64,000 nucleotides of DNA from Vibrio aerogenes (GTDB taxonomy: Bacteria; Pseudomonadota; Gammaproteobacteria; Enterobacterales; Vibrionaceae): contig NZ_AP024862.1 of the NCBI RefSeq assembly GCF_024346755.1, positions 434,001 through 498,000 of the forward strand. The letters are read 5' to 3'. This document shows positions 31,255 through 41,524 of this stretch, in pieces. The notes under the pieces are model-generated. The model searched no databases and was not told the DNA's origin. It saw only the letters and a program-made list of their open reading frames with translations. The translations under genes and the position numbers were made by a program. The number at the start of each line of letters is the position of its first letter. Position 1 is the first letter of the stretch.

Positions 31255-32433
31255 ATGAGTGCTATTACGATTAAAAATCTGGATGTGGTGTTTGGTGACA
31301 AGCCACAAAAAGCATTACCTTTGCTTGATGCCGGGAAAAGCCGACAGGAAATTATTGATGAAACCGGCCTTGTTGTTGGGGTGAATCGTGTCAGCCTGAC
31401 TGTGCAGGAGGGTGAAATCTGTGTCCTGATGGGGCTGTCCGGCTCGGGTAAATCCAGCTTGCTGCGTGCGGTGAATGGTCTGAATAAAATCAGCCGGGGA
31501 GCACTGGAAGTCAAAGACGGCGATGAATACGTCGATTTAGCACAATGCGACAAGAAGACATTACGTCATCTGCGCACGCACCGGGTCTCGATGGTCTTTC
31601 AGAAGTTTGCATTGATGCCATGGCTGACCGTGTTAGACAATGTCGCTTTTGGTCTTGAGCTGCAGGGTGTGCCGAAAGCTGAGCGTCGTAAAAGAGCGCG
31701 TGACCAGCTGGAAATGGTAGGTTTGGCTGAATGGGAAAGCCAGTACCCTCATGAACTTTCCGGGGGGATGCAGCAACGGGTTGGTCTGGCGCGGGCTTTT
31801 GCGATGGATACCGATATTTTGTTGATGGACGAACCATTTTCTGCGCTTGATCCTTTAATTCGGGCACAGTTGCAGGATGAGTTGATTTTGTTGCAGAGTA
31901 AATTAAATAAAACGATTTTGTTTGTCAGTCATGATCTGGATGAAGCCCTGAAAATTGGCAATAACATCGCGATTATGGAGTCCGGAGAGCTGATCCAGCA
32001 TGGCAAACCTGAAGATATCGTCCTGAATCCCAAAAATGATTATGTAAAAGACTTTGTGGCTCACACCAATCCATTGAATGTCCTCAGAGGCCGTTCATTG
32101 ATGCAACCGGCAGACAGCCTGATTTCAGAGCCGAACCGCTGGCAGATCTGCGAAACCAGACAGTTATGGGTTGAGCAGGCACAGGGGCAGATTTCTCTGA
32201 CAAATGATGATTTAAGCCTGTATTACTGGAATGCAGAGTCGACAGATTTTGCAGCGGTGAATGATTCTTCTGTGGTGGTCGCACATCCCGATATTGAGAT
32301 GCGTGATGCGATTGAGCTGAAAATGCGCAGCCAGCATCCGGTACTGTTAGCGGATGAAGGGCAGTTTATCGGCGTATTGGATGATCAGGCATTTTATAAT
32401 GCGTTACTGGGGAATTATACCCAGACAAACTGA
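31255..32433 (+). CDS. proV: Glycine betaine/choline ABC transporter ATP-binding protein
   Basis: A 392-residue ATPase. Walker A (GLSGSGKSS), the ABC signature (LSGGMQQR) and Walker B (DILLMDEPFSALDP) are present. The C-terminal ~120 residues form a CBS-like regulatory region, shorter or more divergent than usual, which in relatives senses ionic strength. The N-terminal extension (KALPLLDAGKSRQEIIDETGL) is typical of ProV. Last gene of the bet-pro operon, followed by a terminator. Confidence 0.92.
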   Translation: MSAITIKNLDVVFGDKPQKALPLLDAGKSRQEIIDETGLVVGVNRVSLTVQEGEICVLMGLSGSGKSSLLRAVNGLNKISRGALEVKDGDEYVDLAQCDKKTLRHLRTHRVSMVFQKFALMPWLTVLDNVAFGLELQGVPKAERRKRARDQLEMVGLAEWESQYPHELSGGMQQRVGLARAFAMDTDILLMDEPFSALDPLIRAQLQDELILLQSKLNKTILFVSHDLDEALKIGNNIAIMESGELIQHGKPEDIVLNPKNDYVKDFVAHTNPLNVLRGRSLMQPADSLISEPNRWQICETRQLWVEQAQGQISLTNDDLSLYYWNAESTDFAAVNDSSVVVAHPDIEMRDAIELKMRSQHPVLLADEGQFIGVLDDQAFYNALLGNYTQTN

Positions 32434-32450
32434 ATGATGTGTGTTGAAAA

Positions 32451-32463
32451 CACTTGGGTATAG
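32451..32463. repeat. End fragment of the dispersed palindrome
   Basis: CACTTGGGTATAG matches the outer right end of the element at 15621-15667. It is too short to be sure by itself. Confidence 0.3.
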
Positions 32464-32488
32464 TCATATGACAAGTGGTTGACAGAAT

Positions 32489-32521
32489 AAAAAAGCGAGC
32501 CTCAATCGGTTCGCTTTTTTT
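32489..32521 (+). terminator. Terminator of the bet-pro operon
   Basis: AAAAAGCGAGCC pairs with GGTTCGCTTTTTT (one G-T pair), ending in a T run about 80 bp after proV. The A-rich left side would let it act on the other strand too. Confidence 0.85.
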
Positions 32522-33397
32522 ATATTCGTAACCGGTTTATTTAACATATTCTTTCAATATCCTGCTTCTGATATATGATACCAATTCTTAATGATGCTAT
32601 ATGATTATTAAAATATTTCGGTTTTTTTATTTTCAGATGAAAGTATGGTTTTTATTTTTAATCTGCCAGGAAACACTTTTATTTTTATTGTTTTGATGTA
32701 GAATGGCCCGAAATAAAATCAAGCCACATGATTTATTAATATTTATTCTTTGTTTATATATTATGTTTAATTGTTTTTCCGGACAAGTGAACATGATTTA
32801 TACTAGTGCTGTACTTTTACTGGTGTTTTACTTTTACTGGTGTTTTACTTTTGCTGATGCTTTACTTTTAATGGTGCTGTGGTGAGGTGGCTCTCCGGTG
32901 AGGGAATACTTTAATTAATAACGTCTCGGCGCTTGTTCGCTTTATCAGTGAAGAGGGCTGGATGCAGTATGTCAATTAAACAACGTCATTTCACAAATTG
33001 ACAATATTTATTATGTGTTAATATTTTTTATATGAAAAAATGGTAATCATTGGTTTGAAATACATTGATTTCTGATGTATTAGTTTCTGCGTCTTAGTTT
33101 CGAATGTATTTATTTTGAATGGGCCATTATCTTTATTATATTCATTCCGTAATAATGAAACCGGTTTATTTGATAGCAATGTAATTACTTGTTGTGTTTT
33201 GTGTGACTAATTAACAAACGTAAATTTATTTTGGTGAAGATATTTCTTATTCTTTTGTTTTACATTCTTAATATTAATGAGAATTGTTAACCTGAAAAAA
33301 GATTAAGATTTTATGTGAGAATCAGACAACCCTGAGACTGAATTTTTCAGGCTGCCTGGATGTATTCTCTTGTTCAAAAATCAGGAGGAATAAAAAA
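32522..33397. other. Long AT-rich gene-free region
   Basis: About 880 bp with no convincing gene; a 60-codon frame at 32703-32885 is formed by low-complexity DNA and a 17-bp tandem array. The end holds the promoter and AGGAGG ribosome site of the DUF285 protein gene. Confidence 0.5.
32802..32880. repeat. Short intergenic tandem array B (17-bp unit)
   Basis: About 4.6 copies of ACTGGTGTTTTACTTTT. Units start at 32802, 32819, 32836, 32853 and 32870; the second and third are identical and the others differ at 2-4 positions. Confidence 0.8.
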
Positions 33398-34903
33398 ATG
33401 AAATCAACCTATCAACGAGAAGGTATTTATGCCGGGCTGGCGTTATTGGGGATGACCTGCACAATGTCTGCTTTTGCCGGTCAGCCCGTGACATGCGGAG
33501 ACAGGGAAGCCGGTTCAGTGTTTGAGACAAACGGAGCGTCATATTTGGTTGTTGATGATGCTTTGATCCGGGATGCTGAGAATTTGGATGCTTTAAAGCA
33601 AGGTAAGATTCGTTTTTGTACATCTCAGGTTGCCAATATGTCGTCATTATTTGCCGGCGACGATTTTAATCAGGATATCAGTGACTGGGATACAGCTCAG
33701 GTGACGGATATGTCATCGATGTTTGCAGGGGCGGCTGAATTTAATCAGGACCTGAGTGACTGGAACACGGCGCTGGTTAAAGACATGCACAGTATGTTTA
33801 TGGGAGCACATCAATTTAACGGGGACGTCAGTCACTGGAATACGGCGAATGTGACCGATATGTCATCGATGTTTGAAGATGCATCTGCGTTCAACCGGAA
33901 TATCAGCCACTGGAACATCTCGAAAGTGACTTCACTGGAGAAAACATTTTATCAGGCCACCCGTTTCAATCAGAACCTGAGAAACTGGAACACGTCCGGT
34001 GTGACCTCGATGAAAATGACTTTCGCCGGGGCTGTGCATTTCAATGGTGATATCAGCCGCTGGAATACGCCACGGGTGACCACGATGGCAGGGATGTTTA
34101 TGGATGCTCATGCATTTAATCAGGATATCGGTTTCTGGAATACTTTCAGTCTGGTGGATGTGAAAGATATGTTCCGCAATGCCATTCGCTTTGATCAGGA
34201 TCTGGGTGGCTGGTTTACTTCCCGGATTACGGATATGCGCGGTATGTTTGCCGGAGCACAACGCTTTAATGGCAGAATAGGCTGGTGGGATGTTTCCCGT
34301 GTGGTTGATATGTCCGATATGTTCAACGGGGCAAAACATTTTAACCGGATGATTGGTTTCTGGGATACATCCAGCCTGACGGCGGCTGCTAATATGTTCC
34401 GTGATGCCCGTCGTTTCGATAAGCCACTGCTTGGCTGGTATACCGGAAACCTGACAAATACCAGTTTCATGTTCCGGGGAGCGACTTCATTTAATCAGTA
34501 TATTGGTTGCTGGGATACGTCGGCGCTGGTCAGCGCAACGGGTATGTTCTGGGGCGCGACCCGTTTTAATCGCTTTATCGGCTGGTGGGATACTCAGAAC
34601 CTTCAGTATGCGAGCGGCATGTTTGCTTATGCAACCCGGTTTAATCAAGACATCAGTGGCTGGGATATTTCCGGACTGAAAAGAGCCAATTCAATGTTCC
34701 AGGAAGCAACCAGCTTTAATCAGGATATTACTGGCTGGGACACCTCATCGCTGGAGCGGGTTATTTCAATGTTCGAGCATGCTTCGGCCTTTGATCAGGA
34801 CCTGAGTGGGTGGGATCTCAGCCATGTGACCGCCAAATATGCACAAAACTTTGCCCGTTTCAGTGCAATGACTGAAGAACAATTACCGGTTTTACCTGAG
34901 TAA
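33398..34903 (+). CDS. Secreted DUF285 (BspA-like) repeat protein
   Basis: A 501-residue exported protein. The signal peptide spans residues ~1-28 (cleavage after AFA). After a short N-terminal region come 16 consecutive 25-residue repeats of the type FxGAxxFNxDISxWDTSxVTDMSSM, ending near the C-terminus. These are the DUF285/BspA-type leucine-rich-like repeats seen in surface proteins of mycoplasmas, bacteroidetes and some Vibrio. No membrane anchor or LPXTG motif is present, so it is probably released or periplasmic. The repeats have diverged and are not DNA-identical. It has a very strong ribosome site (AGGAGG). Function unknown; adhesion or protein binding is plausible. Confidence 0.85.
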   Translation: MKSTYQREGIYAGLALLGMTCTMSAFAGQPVTCGDREAGSVFETNGASYLVVDDALIRDAENLDALKQGKIRFCTSQVANMSSLFAGDDFNQDISDWDTAQVTDMSSMFAGAAEFNQDLSDWNTALVKDMHSMFMGAHQFNGDVSHWNTANVTDMSSMFEDASAFNRNISHWNISKVTSLEKTFYQATRFNQNLRNWNTSGVTSMKMTFAGAVHFNGDISRWNTPRVTTMAGMFMDAHAFNQDIGFWNTFSLVDVKDMFRNAIRFDQDLGGWFTSRITDMRGMFAGAQRFNGRIGWWDVSRVVDMSDMFNGAKHFNRMIGFWDTSSLTAAANMFRDARRFDKPLLGWYTGNLTNTSFMFRGATSFNQYIGCWDTSALVSATGMFWGATRFNRFIGWWDTQNLQYASGMFAYATRFNQDISGWDISGLKRANSMFQEATSFNQDITGWDTSSLERVISMFEHASAFDQDLSGWDLSHVTAKYAQNFARFSAMTEEQLPVLPE

Positions 34904-34927
34904 TCACCAGCCTTTGTTCATTGATAT

Positions 34928-34957
34928 CAGGTAGCCGGAGTCAAGCCCGGCTGCCTG
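34928..34957. terminator. Terminator between convergent DUF285 and phoX-like genes
   Basis: CAGGTAGCCGG and CCGGCTGCCTG form an 11-bp stem with one G-T pair and an 8-base loop. It is followed by a weak T-rich stretch on the plus strand and lies between two convergent stop codons. Confidence 0.55.
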
Positions 34958-34968
34958 ATTCTCTTTCG

Positions 34969-36849
34969 TTAAGCGCCAATCACACCGCCGTCTTCACGGG
35001 TAATCATCATTACTGTTGAGCGCGGTTTGCTTTTCCCGCCTTCAGGAAAGTGCGATGGTGCCATTTTTTCCCCCGGATGCTGAACCCCGACAAACATGGT
35101 TTTCTGATCCGGTGAAAATGTCAGGCCGGTGATTTCGCAGGCAACCGGGCCGGTTAAGAAACGCTTGATTTCTCCGGTCAGCGGGTCGCCGCATAACATC
35201 TGATTGTTACCCTGCCCGGCAAAGTCACCCTGATTGGAATAATTCCCGTCCGTCAGAATCCATAAACGGCCATCTTGATCAAAACCAAGCCCGTCAGGAC
35301 TGTTAAACATATTGTCTTTGGTGATGTTATCGCTGCCACCATACAGATCTGAATGGAGTTCCGGGTTGCCAGCCACCAGATACAAATCCCAGGCGAAATG
35401 ATCATGTGTATGATCGCCATCAATCGGTAACCAGCGAAGAATCTGCCCATATTGGTTTTTTGCCCGTGGATTCGGGCCGCCGACGGGCTGGCCGTCTTTG
35501 ACACCACGATATTTATTATTGGTCAGGGTACAGAATACATACTGATGACCGGGATGGACTGCAACCCATTCCGGGCGATCCATGGTTGTGGCACCGACAA
35601 CCGAGGCGGCGCGGCGGGCAAAAATTAACACCTCTGCCTGACTGGCAAACCCATTTTCAGCGGTCAGTCCATTTTTCCCGTAGGTCAGTTCCAGCCACTG
35701 ACCGCCGCCTTTGAGTGATTTGGTGTCCATATTAAATTTTGCAGCATACAGGGTGCCATCTTCCAGCAATTCCCGGTTCGCCGCATCGTTACCAGGCTGG
35801 TAACGCTTTTTCGAAACAAATTTGTATAAAAACTCGCCCCGTTCATCATCACCCATATAAACAATCGCATGACCGCTTTTATCCAGAACGAATGCGGCAT
35901 TTTCATGCTTAAACCGGCCCAGCGCGGTCCGTTTTAATGGCGTTGATTCCGGATCGTTCGGGTCAATTTCCACCACCCAGCCGAAACGGTTCGGTTCATT
36001 CGGATGTTGTGAGATATCAAAGCGATCATCAAACTGTTCCCATTGATAGCGGCTTTTCTTCGCTGCCATACCATAGCGTTTTTCATCAGCTGTCAGATTC
36101 CGGGATGTCTTACTGCCGAAGAAATCATCAAAGTTTTCTTCACACGTCAGGTAAGTGCCCCAGGGGGTTTGTCCGTTTGCACAATTGTTAAACGTGCCGG
36201 ACACTCTGGTGCCGGTCGGGTCATTTTGGGTTTTCAGCAGCGCATGACCGGCAGCCGGTCCGGTCAGCTGCATCGCCGTATTTGCAGTGATCCGCCGGTT
36301 GCGCTGTCCGGCGCGATCAATCTGCCAGTTTTTCCCTTGCCGGACAATTTCGACCACGGTCACACCGACAGCCGCCTGCGCTTTACGCACGTCTGCGGCT
36401 GTCATCGATTTTCCCTGATGGTCAAACAGATACTCATAGTTGGTATATTCATTGTTGATTGCCAGTACCGCCCGGTTTTCACTGATCGGGAATAAACTCA
36501 TGCCATCCGTATTATCACCGAACTGTTTTTCCTGAGCGTCAGCATGTTGCTTGCCACTGTGATCGAATGCCGGTGCATGGGTGAAAATCGGATCTCCCCA
36601 GGAAATCAGGGGAGTGGCCCGGTAACCGGCAGGAACGATGACCTGATCCGCTGTTGATGCAGGGATCGGCTTAAAGTTGAGCAGTTTTGATGTAGGTTCA
36701 GCAGCGATTGCTGACATGACCGGGTTCAGCGCAAGAAAAGAACCCACACCGGTTGCTGCACTGCCTTTCAGAAAGCCACGGCGGGAGAGGTTTGCCTCAA
36801 TCATGGCACTAAACTCAGTTTCTTTTAAATCCTTGTTGGATGACGCCAT
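34969..36849 (-). CDS. PhoX-family (DUF839) Tat-exported protein
   Basis: A 626-residue protein with a twin-arginine signal near its N-terminus (NLSRRGFLKGSAATG, followed by a hydrophobic stretch). The rest matches the DUF839/PhoX beta-propeller family (DGMSLFP, NHEYTNYEYLF-like region, GRFKHENAAF, WGTYLTCEENFDDFFG, GNPELHSDLYGGSDNI, DGLGFDQDGRLWILTDG). PhoX members are Ca/Fe-dependent alkaline phosphatases; whether this paralogue is one is not certain. The frame extends to 36999 but ATG 36849 is preferred, since GGAG lies 8 bp upstream and the twin-arginine motif is then at residue ~25. Periplasmic. Confidence 0.85.
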   Translation of the reverse strand: MASSNKDLKETEFSAMIEANLSRRGFLKGSAATGVGSFLALNPVMSAIAAEPTSKLLNFKPIPASTADQVIVPAGYRATPLISWGDPIFTHAPAFDHSGKQHADAQEKQFGDNTDGMSLFPISENRAVLAINNEYTNYEYLFDHQGKSMTAADVRKAQAAVGVTVVEIVRQGKNWQIDRAGQRNRRITANTAMQLTGPAAGHALLKTQNDPTGTRVSGTFNNCANGQTPWGTYLTCEENFDDFFGSKTSRNLTADEKRYGMAAKKSRYQWEQFDDRFDISQHPNEPNRFGWVVEIDPNDPESTPLKRTALGRFKHENAAFVLDKSGHAIVYMGDDERGEFLYKFVSKKRYQPGNDAANRELLEDGTLYAAKFNMDTKSLKGGGQWLELTYGKNGLTAENGFASQAEVLIFARRAASVVGATTMDRPEWVAVHPGHQYVFCTLTNNKYRGVKDGQPVGGPNPRAKNQYGQILRWLPIDGDHTHDHFAWDLYLVAGNPELHSDLYGGSDNITKDNMFNSPDGLGFDQDGRLWILTDGNYSNQGDFAGQGNNQMLCGDPLTGEIKRFLTGPVACEITGLTFSPDQKTMFVGVQHPGEKMAPSHFPEGGKSKPRSTVMMITREDGGVIGA

Positions 36850-37024
36850 TGTCATTGCTCCATTGCTGTTATTGTTATCAATATTGTTTACAGGTTGAGC
36901 ATATAGGTTGTTTATTAAGCAATTGTTAATAGGGTATGAAGGTTTGATACTTGATAAGTGAGTTGACATTTTTTGTATGAAAATTACATTTAAAGCCAAG
37001 GTGTATTTATTGTGAGCGAATGTG

Positions 37025-38002
37025 ATGTATTCATTTCTGATTATTGTCCCGGATGGCGGTATGTTGTTTGAAGCGACCGGTATCGCAGATATTTTGCAGC
37101 ATGCGAATTTTCTCTCCCCAGCGTCAACACCACTTTATCAGGTCACGATTGCAACCAGTCAGCCGTATCATGTTGTTCATGGGCAATCGGGGCTGAACTT
37201 GTTGGCTGATGCCAGCCTGAATGAACTGGATCCAGGCCAGCCATATGATACGGTGATCATCACCGGAAAAGGTCATCAGGACGCTGAACGTGCTGAGATT
37301 GCTGACTGGCTGAGACTGGCGGCTCCTCATGTCCGTCGGGTGGCTTCGGTGTGTGGTGGTGCGTTGATTCTGGCTCAGGCCGGGTTGTTGAACCACAGGC
37401 GGGCAACAACGCATTGGCGGCTGTTGGACCGGATGGAAAAAGAGTACCCCGATATTCAGGTTCTGCGGGGGCCGGTTTATGTACAGGATGGCCCGGTCTG
37501 GACGTCAGCCGGGGTAAGTTCCGGCTTTGATCTGACGCTGGCGATGGTTGAAGCTGACTATGGTTTTACGCTGGCCCGTGATGTTGCAAAGGAGCTGGTG
37601 ATGTATCTGCGCCGGCCGGGTGGACAGGCTCAGTTTAGCCATTATCTTCCGGAGCAGGCAAAAACACCGGGCCCGATCCGCGATCTTCAGCAGTGGGTGA
37701 TGGAAAACCCCCGTCAGGATTTATCGGTAGAGAGTCTGGCCGGCAAGGTCGCGATGAGCCCGCGCAATTTCACCCGTGTTTTTACCCGTGAAACCGGGAC
37801 GACCCCCGCTAAATATGTAGAAATGGTTCGTTTGAATGCGGCGAGAGAGCGATTGGAACAAACCCGCACAAGCATCGAACAGATTGCAGCAGAAACCGGG
37901 CTGGGCAGCAGTATTAATCTGCGCCGTGTATTTGAACGCCACTTACAAGTCACACCAACTGAGTATCGTGAACGGTTTCACAGCCTGAATCCGGCGCCTT
38001 GA
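37025..38002 (+). CDS. GlxA-type AraC regulator (DJ-1/PfpI domain)
   Basis: A 325-residue regulator. The N-terminal ~190 residues form a DJ-1/PfpI-like domain (FLIIVPDGGMLFEATGIADIL; VASVCGGALILAQAGLLNHRRATTHW, with the nucleophile-elbow Cys retained). The C-terminal ~100 residues form an AraC DNA-binding domain (LSVESLAGKVAMSPRNFTRVFTRETGTTPAKYVE). It is divergent from the PhoX-like gene and 134 bp before a GAPDH gene in the same direction, so the GAPDH gene is a candidate target. ATG 37025 is preferred over GTG 37022. Confidence 0.85.
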   Translation: MYSFLIIVPDGGMLFEATGIADILQHANFLSPASTPLYQVTIATSQPYHVVHGQSGLNLLADASLNELDPGQPYDTVIITGKGHQDAERAEIADWLRLAAPHVRRVASVCGGALILAQAGLLNHRRATTHWRLLDRMEKEYPDIQVLRGPVYVQDGPVWTSAGVSSGFDLTLAMVEADYGFTLARDVAKELVMYLRRPGGQAQFSHYLPEQAKTPGPIRDLQQWVMENPRQDLSVESLAGKVAMSPRNFTRVFTRETGTTPAKYVEMVRLNAARERLEQTRTSIEQIAAETGLGSSINLRRVFERHLQVTPTEYRERFHSLNPAP

Positions 38003-38082
38003 AGTTTTGTCTTAAATTGATCGATATATGTCATTTACGACAAAACCCTGTACGGCTACATTGAAAACATTCAGCAAGATAA

Positions 38083-39129
<1,047 letters not shown>

Positions 39130-39135
39130 CTGCCC

Positions 39136-39173
39136 CTGGCTCTGCCGCCAGCCCGGTGATGTTGCAGAGCCAG
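39136..39173 (+). terminator. Hairpin after the GAPDH gene
   Basis: CTGGCTCTGC and GCAGAGCCAG form a perfect 10-bp stem with an 18-base loop, 6 bp after the stop codon. The T run (GATTTTTGAT) comes 17-20 bp later. Confidence 0.55.
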
Positions 39174-39214
39174 TCATCAGACCTGATTTTTGATATTCCA
39201 TAATTTATTTCAAA

Positions 39215-39230
39215 TGAAAATTTCATTTCA
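39215..39230. promoter_or_regulatory. IolR-type operator before the EamA gene
   Basis: TGAAA-ATTTCA-TTTCA. It overlaps the expected -35 region of a promoter whose -10 box is TATAGT at 39249-39254. The same TGAAA-N6-TTTCA pattern precedes the iol genes. Confidence 0.6.
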
Positions 39231-39340
39231 TTCTGTCGCTTTTTGCTCTATAGTCTCTGGCGGCCTGAAGCTTGTATTTTCAGGTTGTCACGGCTTGTTA
39301 CTCAGGGGAGTCGCGAGCGTTTAACACCGGGATAATTGAT

Positions 39341-40243
39341 ATGATAAAAAACAGTGGCCTGAAGTCTGGCAGCAAGGCTGAATTGTTGCTGGTATTCGCT
39401 ACGATGATGGCCGGATGTGGCTGGATATTTTCAAAACAAAGTATTGAAGGCATTCCGCCTTTCGCTTTTATCGGTATTCGTTTTGTGACGGCATCATTGA
39501 TATTAATGCCTTTGTGCCTGTCCGCATTGACACAATTAGCGATGCGGGATGTGATGAAAGCAGCTTTTGCCGGACTGCTGCAGGGCGTGGTTTTATTGTT
39601 GTGGATTTACTCCGTCTCTGTGACCGATGCTCTGGGTGAAGGCGCATTTATTATGAGCCTTTCCATGTTATTTGCGCCGCTGATGGCCTGGCCACTGATG
39701 AAGCAAAAGCCGGGCAAGTGTTTCTGGCAGGCACTGCCGGTGGCTGTTCTGGGACTTTATATGTTATCCGGGGGCGGGGAATGGCATACCTCTGCCAGTC
39801 AGATCACCTTTCTGATTGCGGCCCTGACGCTGGCTTTGCAGTTTAATCTCAATGGCCTGTACGTTAAATCGATTCCGGTTTTACCGCTGACATGTCTCCA
39901 GTTTTTATCAACCGGGTTGTTGGCCGTTCTGGTTTCTTTGCTGGCAGAAAGCTGGCCACAAAGCGTCGATACTTCGGTGTGGTATTGGGTGTGTGCCAGT
40001 ATTCTTCCTGCGACCTGCCTGCGTTTTCTGGCTCAGATTGCCGGACAAAAGCATACTTCGGCTTCTAATGCGGCAATTATTATGATCTTAGAGCCACTAT
40101 GGACGGTGATGCTGAGTATGACAGTTTACGGTGAGCAGATGAGTTTTCATAAAGTGACCGGCTGCCTGCTGATTCTGACTTCTCTGGTGGTGTATAAACT
40201 CCGTGACCGGAAACGCCAGCGCTCCGGCCGGCTGGCCGGATAA
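39341..40243 (+). CDS. EamA/DMT-family transporter
   Basis: A 300-residue inner-membrane protein with about ten hydrophobic helices and two EamA repeats (GWIFSKQSIEGIPPFAFIGIRFVTASLI in the first; NAAIIMILEPLWTVMLSMTVYGE in the second). DMT transporters usually export metabolites; the substrate here is unknown. The frame extends to 39272 but ATG 39341 gives the usual N-terminus. It is convergent with the RpiR-type gene and has an IolR-type palindrome in its promoter, so it may export an inositol-pathway or related metabolite. Confidence 0.85.
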   Translation: MIKNSGLKSGSKAELLLVFATMMAGCGWIFSKQSIEGIPPFAFIGIRFVTASLILMPLCLSALTQLAMRDVMKAAFAGLLQGVVLLLWIYSVSVTDALGEGAFIMSLSMLFAPLMAWPLMKQKPGKCFWQALPVAVLGLYMLSGGGEWHTSASQITFLIAALTLALQFNLNGLYVKSIPVLPLTCLQFLSTGLLAVLVSLLAESWPQSVDTSVWYWVCASILPATCLRFLAQIAGQKHTSASNAAIIMILEPLWTVMLSMTVYGEQMSFHKVTGCLLILTSLVVYKLRDRKRQRSGRLAG

Positions 40244-40275
40244 TTGCTCAGAACGCAGGTTCATGCCGGCTGTGC

Positions 40276-41118
40276 TTATTGCCGGTTTGTTTTGTTTTCG
40301 TTGTAATATGCCAGCGACACCGCAAGGGTCTGCGCCAGACACAGCGAAGCGGCCTGAGAGCGGAAAGCATCGACTTTTGCTTCTTTGACGACAAAACAGA
40401 CATCGCTGAAAGAAGCCAGCGGACTGATTTGGCTGTCGGTGATGATGATTTGTTTTGTGCCCAGTTTAGCCAGTGCATCGCTGATCTCAGTCGTTTCTCT
40501 GGCGTATGGGGAAAAGCTGATGGCAATGACAACATCATCCGTTTCCACCATGCTCAGTTGTTCCTTGAACATACCGCCCAGCCCGTCAATCAGGAAGGCG
40601 CGTTTATTTAAATGGCGGAATGCATAAGTCAGATACGAAGAGACACTAAAAGAACGGCCAAGGCCAACCACATAAATATTGTTTGCGGATGATAAGAGTT
40701 GCACCGCTTCTTCAAGTTTTTCCGGTGAAGTCTGTGAAGCCAGCTGTTGCATGGCATGACCGTTAGCTCTGGTAAATTCCTGCAGAATATCGATGGGTTT
40801 CTCTGGTGGCTCCGGATCGCCATCCAGCTCTTTGAGTAATTTCACCCGGTCTGTGTAGCTGGATGTTTCTTCAAGAAGATTACTGCGAAACAGTTGCTTC
40901 ATTTCATTAAAACCACTGAATCCAAATGCACTGGCAAAGCGGATGAGTGTAGAGGGCGGGACTTCTGCCTGCTCGGCAATCACTGAGACAGTTTCAAACG
41001 CAACACTGTTTTTGTTATCCAGTATATAAGCAGCGACTTGCTGTAACCGCTTGCTTAGCTCACCATAGCGAAATCGAATTTCATCCTGTAATTCTGAAAG
41101 TGTAGTTGCTGTTGCCAT
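40276..41118 (-). CDS. iolR: RpiR-family regulator, probable repressor of inositol genes
   Basis: A 280-residue regulator. Residues ~1-80 form the RpiR helix-turn-helix domain (SVIAEQAEVPPSTLIRFASAFGFSGFNEMKQLFR) and residues ~120-265 a SIS sugar-phosphate isomerase-like domain (IYVVGLGRSFSVSSYLTYAF; VVIAISFSPYARETTEISDAL). In other proteobacteria an RpiR-type IolR represses myo-inositol genes through GGAA-N6-TTCC-like sites. Here TGAAA-N6-TTTCA boxes flank the cluster, including this gene's own promoter. Start ATG 41118 has GGAGCAG upstream. Confidence 0.85.
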   Translation of the reverse strand: MATATTLSELQDEIRFRYGELSKRLQQVAAYILDNKNSVAFETVSVIAEQAEVPPSTLIRFASAFGFSGFNEMKQLFRSNLLEETSSYTDRVKLLKELDGDPEPPEKPIDILQEFTRANGHAMQQLASQTSPEKLEEAVQLLSSANNIYVVGLGRSFSVSSYLTYAFRHLNKRAFLIDGLGGMFKEQLSMVETDDVVIAISFSPYARETTEISDALAKLGTKQIIITDSQISPLASFSDVCFVVKEAKVDAFRSQAASLCLAQTLAVSLAYYNENKTNRQ

Positions 41119-41170
41119 ATCTGCTCCATATCTGATGACGTCACTATTCTATTTAATTTATTCTTAATAG

Positions 41171-41186
41171 TGAAATATTTTTTTCA
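41171..41186. promoter_or_regulatory. IolR-type operator in front of the regulator gene
   Basis: TGAAA-TATTTT-TTTCA, 53 bp before the iolR start codon. A weaker copy (TGAAA-TATAAA-TTTTC) lies at 41250-41265. This suggests autoregulation. Confidence 0.6.
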
Positions 41187-41335
41187 ATACCTGATCTGGT
41201 GAAGCACCACCAGCTATAGTATGGATGAAAATGTGTGTTTCATTTTTTTTGAAATATAAATTTTCGTTTCGCTTTTCGGGAGTTTGAGATGACTTTTCTT
41301 CTGAAGCGAGCAGTCCCGTGAAGTAAAACACTCCT

Positions 41336-41403
41336 CTGAAATAAAAAGTCCCCTGAAATAAAAAGTCATCTGAAATAAAAAGTTATCTGAAATGAAAGTG
41401 AAA
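41336..41403. repeat. Short intergenic tandem array C (17-bp unit)
   Basis: Four copies of CTGAAATAAAAAGTCAT start at 41336, 41353, 41370 and 41387. The last is degenerate. A further degenerate copy may precede them. Each unit carries TGAAAT, the half-site of the IolR-type operator. Confidence 0.85.
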
Positions 41404-41524
41404 GGCGCATCGTCAGGATCATCAGATCCCGGATAAAACGACACGCCTGGGGGGCATCTGAAAACGCTGTGATACGAATCGCAATCAATACCTGATCCGG
41501 AAAACAGGTGGCATTGGTATGACT

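Larger units (their letters stand above)
41119..41524. other. Intergenic region upstream of iolR
   Basis: No gene seen. It holds the iolR promoter with operator-like boxes near 41171 and 41250, a 17-bp tandem array (41336-41403) and the 3' region of the GntP-type permease gene. Confidence 0.5.

Noticed and set aside
32703..32885. 60-codon plus-strand frame
   Set aside because: Low-complexity AT-rich DNA. The 17-bp repeat period does not keep frame between units, and the composition is not that of a gene.
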